Shown one piece after another: positions 1-8,355 of a DNA stretch of 64,000 bases. How positions within the stretch are numbered: the first letter of the stretch is position 1; each line of letters opens with the position of its first letter. Where the stretch lies: positions 62,001-126,000 of the forward strand of contig NZ_JAKZFC010000005.1 of the NCBI RefSeq assembly GCF_022549215.1. The letters are read 5' to 3'. A program made the position numbers and the translations under genes. Under the pieces are notes generated by a model. The model searched no databases. It saw only the letters and a list, made by a program, of their open reading frames with translations, and had not been told where the DNA came from. Source of the stretch: Solibacillus palustris (GTDB lineage: Bacteria; Bacillota; Bacilli; Bacillales_A; Planococcaceae).

Positions 1-1302
1 TTATCATTACTAACTCAGGGCACAACTAATATTGATGACAAAATTAAAGCATTAGCTGATGGATCTACCAATGTAGCAGGAGGCATTGATCAATTAGCTA
101 CTCAGCTAGAAGCAATTATTCCAACGCTACCAGAAGAAAATCAAGCCGCATTAAAAACAGCATTGTCACAATTACAAGCAGGTAGTAAACAAGTAAGTGG
201 TGGTTTAAACCAATTAAATGAAGGTACGAACGGTTTAGACGATAAAATCGCGGCCATTAGCGCAGGTGCCGATAAATTAAATGCGGGTCAACAACAAGTG
301 AGTGCAGGTGTTGGACAGTTACAACAAAATTCTGCTCAACTTACAGATGGTGCAACTTCTCTTGCAGAAGGCACTACAACAATCGCTAATAAGTTAAATG
401 AATTAAGCGCAGGTGCAACAAGTGCTTCAACAGGAGCAAATGCATTAGCACAAGGGTTAAATACTTTAGCAGATGGCTCAAACCAATTAAATGATGGCAC
501 AAGCTTACTTGCCGAAAAATCAGGTGAATTAGCACAAGGTTCTACTACATTAGTAGATGGTACAAAAGAGTTAAAAGATGGAACTACTACATTAACTGAT
601 AATTTATCAGAAGCTGGTGGAAAAGTAGACGTTAATCCAACAGAAGATACGTATGACATGGTAAGTTCTCCAGTGGAAGTTGAAAAAGAAGCAGTAAACC
701 ACGTACCAAACTATGGTACAGGATTTGCACCATACTTTATTTCATTAGGGTTATTTGTAGGCGCATTATTAATTTCAATTGTTTTCCCACTTGTGGAACC
801 AGCAATTATCCCAAAAACAGGTGCAAGTTGGTTTGTAAGTAAGGTGACTGTATTAATGGGTGTCGGTATTATGCAATCACTATTATCCGTAGCTATTGTT
901 GTTTGGGGATTAGGGCTAGAAGTTCATAGCATGCCACAGTTTATTTTGACAACAATTTTAACAAGCTTTACTTTCCTAGCAATTGTTCAAATGCTTGTGT
1001 CAATATTCGGTGACCCTGGCCGCTTTATAGCGATCATTGTGTTAATTCTACAATTAACAACAAGTGCAGGTACATTCCCAATCGAATTAGTACCAGAGCA
1101 ATTACAAATCTTCAATAAAATTTTACCGATGACGTTCTCTGTTCAAGGCTTCAAAGCAGCTATTTCAACAGGTGATACAACATTCTTAATGTTCAATTGG
1201 TCATTATTAGCAGCTGTAATGCTATCATGCTTAGTGATTACATTTGGTTACTTCGCATTAGTACACAAAAAACGTTATTCAAAACATCATACAGAAGCAT
1301 AA
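1..1302 (+). CDS. YhgE/Pip family membrane protein, 3' part only
   Basis: The reading frame is open from base 1, so the gene starts before the window; 433 residues are visible. A TTG at 163 lies inside the gene and is not its start. The first ~240 visible residues are a run of Gly/Leu-rich heptad-like repeats (G-x-x-x-L-x-x-G pattern), the long extracytoplasmic stalk of the YhgE/Pip family. The C-terminal ~200 residues hold about five membrane segments resembling an ABC-2 type permease domain. Family members are phage-infection protein homologues and parts of type VII secretion or export-related loci; the exact function is not known. It ends with KHHTEA and a terminator follows immediately. 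Confidence 0.85.
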   Translation, partial: LSLLTQGTTNIDDKIKALADGSTNVAGGIDQLATQLEAIIPTLPEENQAALKTALSQLQAGSKQVSGGLNQLNEGTNGLDDKIAAISAGADKLNAGQQQVSAGVGQLQQNSAQLTDGATSLAEGTTTIANKLNELSAGATSASTGANALAQGLNTLADGSNQLNDGTSLLAEKSGELAQGSTTLVDGTKELKDGTTTLTDNLSEAGGKVDVNPTEDTYDMVSSPVEVEKEAVNHVPNYGTGFAPYFISLGLFVGALLISIVFPLVEPAIIPKTGASWFVSKVTVLMGVGIMQSLLSVAIVVWGLGLEVHSMPQFILTTILTSFTFLAIVQMLVSIFGDPGRFIAIIVLILQLTTSAGTFPIELVPEQLQIFNKILPMTFSVQGFKAAISTGDTTFLMFNWSLLAAVMLSCLVITFGYFALVHKKRYSKHHTEA

Positions 1303-1343
1303 AAAACAAGCGCATGGAATTTTTGTTCCGTGCGCTTGTTTTA
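1303..1343 (+). terminator. Rho-independent terminator of the YhgE-like gene
   Basis: Stem arms AACAAGCGCATGGAA and TTCCGTGCGCTTGTT (one mismatch), followed by TTTT, begin directly after the stop codon. Confidence 0.85.
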
Positions 1344-1345
1344 TG

Positions 1346-1383
1346 CAGAAAAAAACCATAAGCTTTGAGCGAGCTTATGGTTT
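1346..1383 (-). terminator. Terminator, minus strand (for yhfH)
   Basis: Perfect arms ACCATAAGCT (1355-1364) and AGCTTATGGT (1372-1381). Read on the minus strand the stem is followed by a run of seven T. It lies ~70 nt beyond the yhfH stop, so it fits as the yhfH terminator in a convergent arrangement with the YhgE-like gene. Confidence 0.7.
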
Positions 1384-1400
1384 GAAGTAAGCGTTTTAGG

Positions 1401-1421
1401 TTCATCTTAGTCTAAGATGAA
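1401..1421. repeat. Perfect 10-bp inverted repeat with 1-nt centre
   Basis: TTCATCTTAG (1401-1410) and CTAAGATGAA (1412-1421) around a single T. It sits between the yhfH stop and its terminator. No T-run follows, so it is not a terminator; it could be an operator or an RNA-stability hairpin. Confidence 0.6.
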
Positions 1422-1455
1422 GGTATTTAAAGATTAGTTAAACAGTGAGTAAGAA

Positions 1456-1581
1456 TTAAAGAGAGTTGCATTTTTCACAATTGTTGCTGTAGCACTCGCT
1501 TTGTTCTTCAATTTTATCACCGCATGATACGCAAATTTTATCTGGTAAGTTTTTGAAAAATTCCACTACGTTTTCTAACAT
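1456..1581 (-). CDS. yhfH: YhfH family small zinc-finger protein
   Basis: A 41-residue ORF starting MLENVVEFFKNLPDK with an AGGAGG ribosome site 8 nt before its ATG (1581). It carries two CxxC-type pairs (C-V-S-C near residues 17-20, C near 30, and C-E-K-C near 35-38), the likely zinc ligands. In B. subtilis yhfH lies next to lplJ, and the same neighbour is found here on the opposite side of the promoter region, which supports the name. The function of YhfH is unknown. It is too short for ordinary ORF cut-offs. A minus-strand terminator follows ~70 nt downstream. Confidence 0.8.
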   Translation of the reverse strand: MLENVVEFFKNLPDKICVSCGDKIEEQSECYSNNCEKCNSL

Positions 1582-1720
1582 TGTGTGTGCCTCCTTTTAA
1601 TGTCTGTTATATTACTTCTGTTTATATTTTATATTGTATTATAACAGTTGAGATTCGTCAACACAAAACATAAAATTTAGGTTAAAATAATTATGGACAA
1701 TTTGTGAAGGAGTGACCATC

Positions 1721-2713
1721 TTGTATTTTATCGACAATAAAGGAATTACAGATCCACGAATTAATTTAGCAATAGAAGAGTACGTATTAAAAAACATGGA
1801 TATTGAGAAGGATGATTTTTTACTGTTCTATATCAATCAGCCTTCGATTATCATTGGCAAAAATCAAAATACCATTGAGGAAATTAACACAGACTACGTA
1901 GAAGCAAATGATATTTTAGTTGTTCGCCGTCTTTCTGGTGGTGGCGCAGTATACCATGATTTAAACAACTTAAATTTCAGCTTCCTTACAAAAGACGATG
2001 GAAACAGCTTCAGCAACTACAAAAAATTCACACAGCCTGTAGTAGATGCGCTTGCAAAATTAGGGGTAAACTCTGAATTATCCGGTCGTAACGATATTTT
2101 AGCTGAAGGTAAAAAAGTGTCTGGTAATGCGCAATACTCAACGCGTGGCCGTATGTTTAGTCACGGCACATTAATGTTTGATTTAGACATTGACGCTGTT
2201 GTGAATTCATTAAAAGTAAAACAAGACAAAATCGAATCAAAAGGCATTAAATCGGTTCGATCTCGTGTAGCGAACATTATTGATTTTTTACCTGAAAAAA
2301 TTACTGTAGAACAGTTCCGCAGCGAAATTTTAAAATCTATTTTCGGTGGCGAAGAAAACATTCAATACTATGAGCTAACAGAGGAAGATTGGGAAAATAT
2401 CCACGAAATTTCAAAAAATCGCTATCAATTATGGGAATGGAATTACGGTAAATCACCACGATTCAATATCCAAAAAACAAAACGCTTTCCATCTGGTAGC
2501 ATCGATATTCGACTAGAAGTAAACAAAGGGATTATTGAAGATGTAACCATTTTCGGTGATTTCTTTGGGGTTGGCGATGTAGAAGAAGTAGCACAGCACT
2601 TAATCGGTACAAAGTACGACCGTACAGCAATCGGGGAAGTGCTAAAAGATCTCGATATTCCAACATACTTTGGTGGGATTACAGAAGAGGATTTTTTACA
2701 GCTGATTTATTAA
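1721..2713 (+). CDS. lplJ: Lipoate-protein ligase LplJ
   Basis: Ligates free lipoate to carrier domains of 2-oxoacid dehydrogenases and GcvH, using ATP through lipoyl-AMP; cytoplasmic. The 330-residue product shows the BPL/LplA catalytic fold: RRLSGGGAVYHD (about residues 70-81, lipoate-binding loop), SGRNDI and KVSGNAQ with the conserved lysine, and the small C-terminal domain. The TTG at 1721 is chosen rather than the GTG at 1712, because GAAGGAG ends 8 nt before it and the protein then starts M-Y-F-I-D-N-K like B. subtilis LplJ. Length matches the family. Transcribed alone, with a long non-coding repeat behind it. Confidence 0.93.
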   Translation: MYFIDNKGITDPRINLAIEEYVLKNMDIEKDDFLLFYINQPSIIIGKNQNTIEEINTDYVEANDILVVRRLSGGGAVYHDLNNLNFSFLTKDDGNSFSNYKKFTQPVVDALAKLGVNSELSGRNDILAEGKKVSGNAQYSTRGRMFSHGTLMFDLDIDAVVNSLKVKQDKIESKGIKSVRSRVANIIDFLPEKITVEQFRSEILKSIFGGEENIQYYELTEEDWENIHEISKNRYQLWEWNYGKSPRFNIQKTKRFPSGSIDIRLEVNKGIIEDVTIFGDFFGVGDVEEVAQHLIGTKYDRTAIGEVLKDLDIPTYFGGITEEDFLQLIY

Positions 2714-2727
2714 CTCACAACGAGCAA

Positions 2728-3309
2728 TTTTCAATACAAAGTTTGGAATCAAGTCCGTTTATCTAATAAAATCCGTTCTGCTACGCTACGGGGCATGCTT
2801 TCCTGGGGGCGTGGCTCCAACTAACTATATGCTTGCCACTACGGCGGCAAGCATATAGTGGATTTTCCGCGCACACTTAATCCCCAAGGAGTCCGCCCCT
2901 TCACTTCGCGGCACTCTACTATAAAACTAGAGTTGGTTATTATTACAAAGTGTTTGAATGAAGTGTGCTGAATTGAACTTTGTAATTGAAAAAAAGCTAA
3001 TTTCGTCTAAAGATGATTTTATTTTTGAAATACTAAAATTGCAATTTTTATTTACAAAGCTAATTGTTAATCAAAGATACAAATTGTAAACAGCGTACTA
3101 TTTTCTTCATCTCCGCCGCCTCGCGATAGCGCAAGCGGCAACATTTTGCGTTCTTAATTATATGGGAAAAAGTAACATTTTCGTTTGGCGGGCCTTGCAT
3201 GCGGTCATGCCGTAGCCCGCCAAAAATAAGTAGCACTGTGCTTAATTCATTTTCTGTTAGTACATTTGCTAAATGTTAGTTTTTAAAATAAAAGTTCAAT
3301 TTATAAAAC
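2728..3309. repeat. Interspersed non-coding repeat, copy A (~0.58 kb)
   Basis: Fills the gap between lplJ and the response regulator, with no convincing ORF. It shares ordered blocks with copy B at 44513-45140: GCTACGGGGCATGCTTTCC near 2783, CCAAGGAGTCCGCCCCTTC near 2884, GAAGTGTGCTGAATT near 2960, TGTAAACAGCG near 3086, CCGCCGCCTCGCGA near 3114 and a TGGCGGGC...GCCCGCCA stem at ~3186-3222. Between the first two blocks copy A has its own perfect 13-bp hairpin (2825-2837 with 2846-2858) that copy B replaces by a different hairpin. The edges are judged by eye. Confidence 0.8.
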
Positions 3310-3343
3310 AGAGCACTTGTATTTTCGAGTGCTCTGTTTTTTT
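3308..3343 (+). terminator. Strong terminator at the end of repeat copy A
   Basis: ACAGAGCACT (3308-3317) pairs perfectly with AGTGCTCTGT (3328-3337), then a run of T. It is ~600 nt after lplJ, so it may end a transcript that runs through, or begins in, the repeat. Confidence 0.8.
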
Positions 3344-3400
3344 GTTACAATAGAACCAACTGTATAGACAGATTTTAGAAATATAAAGGAGGCATTGGTG

Positions 3401-4105
3401 ATGGAAAAGCATCGGATTTTTATCGTAGAGGATGATCCGAAAATCGCCTCATTACTAGCAGATACATTGAGGAAGTATCAGTATGATGTGGAGACAGTTC
3501 AAGACTTTGAAACAATAAGCGAACAATGCGTGGCGTTTGCACCTCATATGATTTTATTAGATATCAATTTACCTTTATACGACGGCTATTATTGGTGCCG
3601 TAAATTACGTTCTTATACAAAATGCCCAATTATTTTTATTTCGGCACGTTCAGGGGAAATGGATCAAATCTTTGCGCTAGAAAATGGAGGCGATGATTTT
3701 ATTACAAAGCCATTTAACTATGAAATTGTACTTGCAAAAATTCGCAGTCATCTACGTCGTACTTACGGTGAATATTCGGCACGTCAAGAAGAGCGCACCG
3801 TGGTTCAAGGACAGCTCACACTTTATTTGGAGCGCATGGATTTACAATTGAAAGAATTAATTGTACCGCTACAAAAAAAGGAGTGTATTATTCTTGGGTT
3901 GTTAATGGGACAGGCTCCAAAAGTCGTGTCTCGGGATCAGTTATTGGAAGAACTGTGGGATGATCAAGCGTTTGTAGATGAAAATACGCTGAATGTTAAT
4001 ATGACGCGTGTGCGCAAAAAGCTAGCGGATTACGGCATAATATCAAGCATTGAAACTGTGCGTGGGGCTGGATATCGCTTTCTTTTAAGCGCGGAGGAAA
4101 TGTAG
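3401..4105 (+). CDS. OmpR-family response regulator, Bce type
   Basis: DNA-binding response regulator of a two-component system for antimicrobial-peptide stress. Residues 1-120 are the receiver domain with the acidic pair E-D-D (10-12), phospho-acceptor Asp54 in LLDINLP, and Lys in ITKPF. The C-terminal ~100 residues are the winged helix (REQLLEELWDD-like, VNMTRVRKKL, ETVRGAGYRF). The ATG at 3401 is preferred over upstream TTG 3395 and GTG 3398, because AAAGGAGG ends 8 nt before it. The stop overlaps the kinase start by 1 nt. Closest by feel to BceR/YxdJ/PsdR; which of these it is cannot be decided here. Confidence 0.9.
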   Translation: MEKHRIFIVEDDPKIASLLADTLRKYQYDVETVQDFETISEQCVAFAPHMILLDINLPLYDGYYWCRKLRSYTKCPIIFISARSGEMDQIFALENGGDDFITKPFNYEIVLAKIRSHLRRTYGEYSARQEERTVVQGQLTLYLERMDLQLKELIVPLQKKECIILGLLMGQAPKVVSRDQLLEELWDDQAFVDENTLNVNMTRVRKKLADYGIISSIETVRGAGYRFLLSAEEM

Positions 4106-5088
4106 TGGCTATAAAGTTATTTATAAGAGAGCATATTTCCTATGTTTTGTTTCAAGTGGTATTAATAGCATTTTTACTTGTGCTTTTTTGGTTGGATGGC
4201 TTAAGAAATGTAAGTACGGCCATTTATGTTATTGCGATTAGTATGTTATTAATTACATCGTTTTTAGTGGTGCGCTATATGCTACGTCGCAGATATTTAG
4301 CAAAAATCGTAGAGTTACCGGTAAGGATGGAGGATGCGCTGCAAAAAAATTCAAAAACATCTGAGTACGCCATTACAGAACAGTATTTATCAGAGCTCTA
4401 TAAAATTTATCAGCATGAAGTACAAACGTTATATGCGACACAATCAAGGCAATATAAATTTATGAATCAGTGGGTACATCAAATGAAAACCCCTGTATCC
4501 ATTTTAGAGCTACTTTTACAGCAGGAAGAAGAACTAGATAAAAAAAGTGTACAAGAAGAAGTCGAACGGTTAAAACGTGGGTTAGAGATGGTACTTATGC
4601 ATGCAAGGCTAGAAAACTTTTCCGACGATATGCAAATCGTCCAAATTTCATTAAAATCAGCAGTAATGACAGCAGTAAATGACAATAAGCGTTTATTTAT
4701 CGCGAATCGAGTGTTTCCTGAAGTGGAAGTAGATGAGGCGATTGTCGTCATGAGTGATTTGAAGTGGTTGCGCTTTTTTTTAGAGCAATTCATCACAAAT
4801 GCCGTGAAATATACATTTGAGCCAAATAAAAAAATTTATATTTCAGCTAAAAAAATAGAGCATCAAATTCATCTAATGATTCGTGATGAAGGTATCGGCA
4901 TTCCAATGGCTGACCTTTCGCGTGTGACAAAGGCTTTTTATACAGGCGAAAATGGGCGCAAAACAGGAGAGTCTACTGGCATGGGGCTCTATATTGCAAA
5001 GGAAATTTGTGATAGGCTCGGACATCAACTTGTAATTACATCAGAAGTAGACAAAGGAACTCAAATCGAAGTGATTTTTCAATCTTAG
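4105..5088 (+). CDS. Intramembrane-sensing histidine kinase, BceS type
   Basis: Sensor kinase partner of the preceding regulator. The 327 residues begin with two membrane helices (about 12-32 and 36-57) and almost no extracellular loop, typical of kinases that sense through their ABC transporter rather than directly. His125 in QWVHQMKTP is the phosphorylated residue; then N-box FITNAVKY, G1 DEGIGIP and G2 GESTGMGLYIAKE. The GTG start overlaps the regulator stop (TAGTG). In the Bce system the transporter activates the kinase according to its own transport load (flux sensing); that is family knowledge. Confidence 0.92.
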   Translation: MAIKLFIREHISYVLFQVVLIAFLLVLFWLDGLRNVSTAIYVIAISMLLITSFLVVRYMLRRRYLAKIVELPVRMEDALQKNSKTSEYAITEQYLSELYKIYQHEVQTLYATQSRQYKFMNQWVHQMKTPVSILELLLQQEEELDKKSVQEEVERLKRGLEMVLMHARLENFSDDMQIVQISLKSAVMTAVNDNKRLFIANRVFPEVEVDEAIVVMSDLKWLRFFLEQFITNAVKYTFEPNKKIYISAKKIEHQIHLMIRDEGIGIPMADLSRVTKAFYTGENGRKTGESTGMGLYIAKEICDRLGHQLVITSEVDKGTQIEVIFQS

Positions 5089-5098
5089 GAGGAGCGCG

Positions 5099-5521
5099 AT
5101 GGTACAAATAGAAGATTGGTTATTAGCGATAGATATAGAAAATACGAAAATGGCGTTTGAATTCAATAGCTACCTTTGTGAAAGTGAAGAGTGTCGTAAT
5201 TTTGTTGAAGCATGCGAAAATCATATGGGTCCAGTTGTACTTGAGTTTGCAAATAAACTAGGAATTGACCTAGCTAAGCCAAGTCAGTTAGAGAGCCTTC
5301 ATGTTAATAATAATGCAGCGATAATGTATTCAGGTAAATATCATATTATCGGTGAAGTGATTGAAGGGGAACTAGATGCGTGGGATATCGTATTGGATAC
5401 ACATTGTTTTTCGTTAACATCTGAATTTGATATGGTACCTATCGTAATGATAGGTTCAATCATTGAAATTAGCTTTGAAGTGGTGCTGCCTTGGGTACTA
5501 GAAGTGAAAATGGAAGTTTAA
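5099..5521 (+). CDS. Unrecognised 140-aa protein inside the Bce module
   Basis: An ORF with a good AGGAGG site 6 nt before its ATG, 10 nt after the kinase stop and 16 nt before the ATPase start, so it is almost surely in the same operon. The protein is acidic, soluble-looking, without signal peptide or membrane segment; it has Cys in CESEEC near residues 27-32 and another near 40. The second half is rich in beta-prone hydrophobic stretches. I do not recognise a family. A gene at this position is not part of the standard Bce four-gene set, so it may be an accessory factor or an unrelated passenger. Confidence 0.75.
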   Translation: MVQIEDWLLAIDIENTKMAFEFNSYLCESEECRNFVEACENHMGPVVLEFANKLGIDLAKPSQLESLHVNNNAAIMYSGKYHIIGEVIEGELDAWDIVLDTHCFSLTSEFDMVPIVMIGSIIEISFEVVLPWVLEVKMEV

Positions 5522-5537
5522 GTATGAAGGAGTAATT

Positions 5538-6311
5538 ATGTCAATCTTACAAATACATGAAGTGACGAAAGTTTATGAGGGTAAAGTAACAAACCGTGCA
5601 CTCAATCAGTTAAGTTTTGAGGTTGAAAAGGGTGAATTTGTTGCCATTATGGGACCATCTGGTAGTGGGAAAACAACGCTTATGAATGTTGTGTCGATGA
5701 TTGATGTACCAACTTCGGGTGAAGTCGTTTTTGATGGTATGAAACCACAAAAATTTACGAGTGAGGAACTGGCTTATTTTCGCCGTAGACAGTTAGGTTT
5801 TGTATTTCAAGAATTCAATTTATTGCCAACGTTAACGGTGGAGGAAAATATTATTTTGCCATTAACGCTTGATGAACAGCCAATTAAAGTGATGGAAGAA
5901 CGTCTTGCATTCTTAAGTGATAAGCTAGATTTAACGCAAATTTTGCATAAGCGTCCAAACGAAATATCAGGTGGGCAGGCGCAGCGTACAGCAATTGCAC
6001 GTGCACTTATCCATGATCCGATGCTGGTTTTAGCAGATGAGCCTACAGGGAATTTAGATTCCAATGCATCTCGTGAAGTGTTAGAGCTACTTGTAAAAAT
6101 GAATAAAGAAAACAAGACGACCATATTAATGGTGACGCATGATCCGATCGCTGCTAGTTATTGTGACCGTGTCATTTTTATAAAAGATGGTGAATTTTTC
6201 AATGAAATCTATAAGGATGACCGTCGTCAAACGTTTTTCCAACGCATATTAAATGTACTAAGCCTACTAGGGGGACATGTTGGTGACTTTTCTTCAATTC
6301 GCTTACCGTAA
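5538..6311 (+). CDS. ABC transporter ATP-binding protein, BceA type
   Basis: ATPase of the peptide-antibiotic (bacitracin/lantibiotic-like) protection transporter. Walker A GPSGSGKTT (about residues 39-47), Q-loop FQEFNLLPTLTV, signature ISGGQAQR, Walker B MLVLADEP and H-loop VTHDP are all present. The C-terminal tail FFQRILNVLSLLGG...FSSIR is typical of BceA-like ATPases of this group. Start ATG 5538 has GAAGGAG upstream. Its 3' end overlaps the permease start by ~30 nt, which implies translational coupling. Confidence 0.92.
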   Translation: MSILQIHEVTKVYEGKVTNRALNQLSFEVEKGEFVAIMGPSGSGKTTLMNVVSMIDVPTSGEVVFDGMKPQKFTSEELAYFRRRQLGFVFQEFNLLPTLTVEENIILPLTLDEQPIKVMEERLAFLSDKLDLTQILHKRPNEISGGQAQRTAIARALIHDPMLVLADEPTGNLDSNASREVLELLVKMNKENKTTILMVTHDPIAASYCDRVIFIKDGEFFNEIYKDDRRQTFFQRILNVLSLLGGHVGDFSSIRLP

Positions 6312-8217
6312 CGTTTTCCGCAATTTCCGAAATTATGCGGCGTTTTTTATGGCCACCTTTTTTAGTGTGTTTGTTTTTTTTATTTACTCAATGCTCATGT
6401 TTCACCCTGAAATTGAAAGTGGCTTTTTAGGAGAAGTCTCGATTGCGGGCATGGTTTTTGCGGAAATTATACTCGTGTTATTTTCATGGTTTTTTATTTA
6501 CTATTCGTTGCGTGCATTTTTAGAAGCACGTTCGAAGGAATTTGCAATATTACTACAGCTCGGCATGAGTCGTCATCAGCTTGGAAAGTTAATTTTCATT
6601 GAAACGATGACAATCGGGCTGTTTTCGTGTTTGTTGGGCATCGTTTTTGGTTTTGCTTTTTCGAATTTTTTCTTTATGATAGTGCGAGAAATTTTGAATT
6701 TATCGGCATTGCCAATGTATTTCTCGTGGGAACCTTTTGTACTTACTCTTTTTGTTTATTTAAGTGCATTTGTCATTATTTCGACGATTAGTATGATGTT
6801 TATTCCTGACTTAAAGATCCGCGATTTGATTCGTGGACAGCAATCGATTGAAATTGAGCAGTCATATTCGAAATGCAAAGCAATTTTGGGTATTGTATTA
6901 ATCGTTGTTGGATATAGCTTGGCACTTTTAACAACTAAATCGTCTATTTTTACGTATACGTTACTTATTCCGATATTTGTGACGTTTGGTACGTATTATT
7001 TCTTTTCAGATACGACGTTACTCGTAATTGACCGTATTAAGCGACGCAAGCATGTGTACTGGAAGCAATCCCGTATGGTATTGATTGCCGATCAAGTACA
7101 AGTCCTGCGTGTAAATTCGCGAATGTTTTTTGTCGTGACACTTGTTTCGACATTGGCGTTTTTGACAGTAGGCGTGTTATCTGCGATGTCATCCTACACA
7201 TCTCAATATGATAAAATCAACCCAATTGGCATTATTTATAAGGGGGAAATCGATAATCCTTATGAAATCGAACATGTACTTTCAATTATTAAGGATCTAG
7301 AGCAAAACGGTATTAGTTATCATATGACACGCTTTTCCGTAGTGCGTCAAACGTCTACTTTTACATCGAATCCGGTAGAGGTTTTTCGGGAAACTGATGT
7401 TAATCATTTGCTGTTTTCGTATAAATACCCGCTTGTTAGTTTGAATAGTGGAGAAGCAATGTTCATTCCGTATTCGGAGGATTCAATAAAAGAGCTTCGT
7501 GAAACGGTTGTGCACACAACATTAAAGGAAAATAATGTTGCACTAACGATTAATAGTGTGTACCCGCAAATGTTTTTCCCAGCGGCGATGATTAGTAGTA
7601 ATTCGATTATTATTAGTGACGAAGATTTTGAAAAGCTAGTAAATGAATTCGAACGTGCACCAGATGTTGAGCCTGGCTACCATTTATTTACGTTTGATAT
7701 TCCGAATTGGAATGAAACCGAATTTGTTGGACTAGGTATTCAGCAAATGGTTGCAAGTGAGTATGTGCTGAATAGAAATTACTCATTGCCATTTTATTTT
7801 GAAAATGCAGGGCTAAATTATTCTTATATATTAGCTACGTACTCATTATTGACACTTGTTGGAATTTTGGTAGTTGCTGTATTTTTACTTGCTTCGGGTA
7901 GTTTTGTGTATTTCAAAATTTATGCAAACTTAGATCGAGAGAAAAAGCAGTTTAATACATTAAAGCGAATTGGGTTAACAGACAAAGAAATGAACCGAAT
8001 TGTCACTCGGAATTTAGTCATTCAATTTTTCTTACCGTGGGGATTAGCCCTGATGCACAGCGCATTTGCATTTTATGTCGTGCAAATGGTGTTAAATGAT
8101 TATATGAATTTGTCCATCGCAAAAGAGGTGGTGTTTTCATTTACGAGCTTTATATTTATCCAAATTGTCTATTTCTTCTTAATTCGTTGGCGCTATATTT
8201 CGCATATTAGTGGGTAA
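6283..8217 (+). CDS. ABC transporter permease, BceB type
   Basis: Large FtsX-like permease that removes or shields cell-wall-active peptides and signals their presence to the intramembrane kinase. About 644 residues with ten predicted membrane helices and a large extracellular domain of ~200 residues between helices 7 and 8 (roughly residues 310-510), the BceB hallmark. The start is uncertain: ATG 6277, TTG 6280 and GTG 6283 are in frame; AGGGGG at 6269-6274 is best spaced for GTG 6283, which gives MTFLQFAYRN, a typical N-terminus for the group. It overlaps the ATPase gene. Confidence 0.9.
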   Translation: MTFLQFAYRNVFRNFRNYAAFFMATFFSVFVFFIYSMLMFHPEIESGFLGEVSIAGMVFAEIILVLFSWFFIYYSLRAFLEARSKEFAILLQLGMSRHQLGKLIFIETMTIGLFSCLLGIVFGFAFSNFFFMIVREILNLSALPMYFSWEPFVLTLFVYLSAFVIISTISMMFIPDLKIRDLIRGQQSIEIEQSYSKCKAILGIVLIVVGYSLALLTTKSSIFTYTLLIPIFVTFGTYYFFSDTTLLVIDRIKRRKHVYWKQSRMVLIADQVQVLRVNSRMFFVVTLVSTLAFLTVGVLSAMSSYTSQYDKINPIGIIYKGEIDNPYEIEHVLSIIKDLEQNGISYHMTRFSVVRQTSTFTSNPVEVFRETDVNHLLFSYKYPLVSLNSGEAMFIPYSEDSIKELRETVVHTTLKENNVALTINSVYPQMFFPAAMISSNSIIISDEDFEKLVNEFERAPDVEPGYHLFTFDIPNWNETEFVGLGIQQMVASEYVLNRNYSLPFYFENAGLNYSYILATYSLLTLVGILVVAVFLLASGSFVYFKIYANLDREKKQFNTLKRIGLTDKEMNRIVTRNLVIQFFLPWGLALMHSAFAFYVVQMVLNDYMNLSIAKEVVFSFTSFIFIQIVYFFLIRWRYISHISG

Positions 8218-8276
8218 TGAAAAATTGGGAAAAGTGTATTAAAAACAATATTTATGTAATAACGCAGAAATTGATG

Positions 8277-8305
8277 TTGTTTTATTAATATACTTATTTT
8301 ATACT
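8277..8305 (+). promoter_or_regulatory. Predicted sigma-A promoter of lcfB
   Basis: TTGTTT (8277-8282), 17-nt spacer, TATACT (8300-8305), just upstream of a FadR-like palindrome. Confidence 0.5.
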
Positions 8306-8315
8306 TCTATTAAAG

Positions 8316-8333
8316 TGAATATTCTTTCATTTT
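8316..8333 (+). promoter_or_regulatory. FadR-like operator before lcfB
   Basis: TGAAT-N6-TCATT keeps the half sites and spacing of the Bacillus FadR box (TGAATGAnTAnTCATTCA); the outer right end is TT instead of CA. It lies just downstream of the predicted -10, where binding would block transcription. LcfB belongs to the FadR regulon in B. subtilis, released by long-chain acyl-CoA. Confidence 0.5.
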
Positions 8334-8355
8334 ACGTGAAAAGGGGATGGGTGTA

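Noticed and set aside
336-659. 107-codon minus-strand ORF within the YhgE-like gene
   Set aside because: A shadow of the low-complexity Gly/Ser/Thr repeats on the other strand; no ribosome site.
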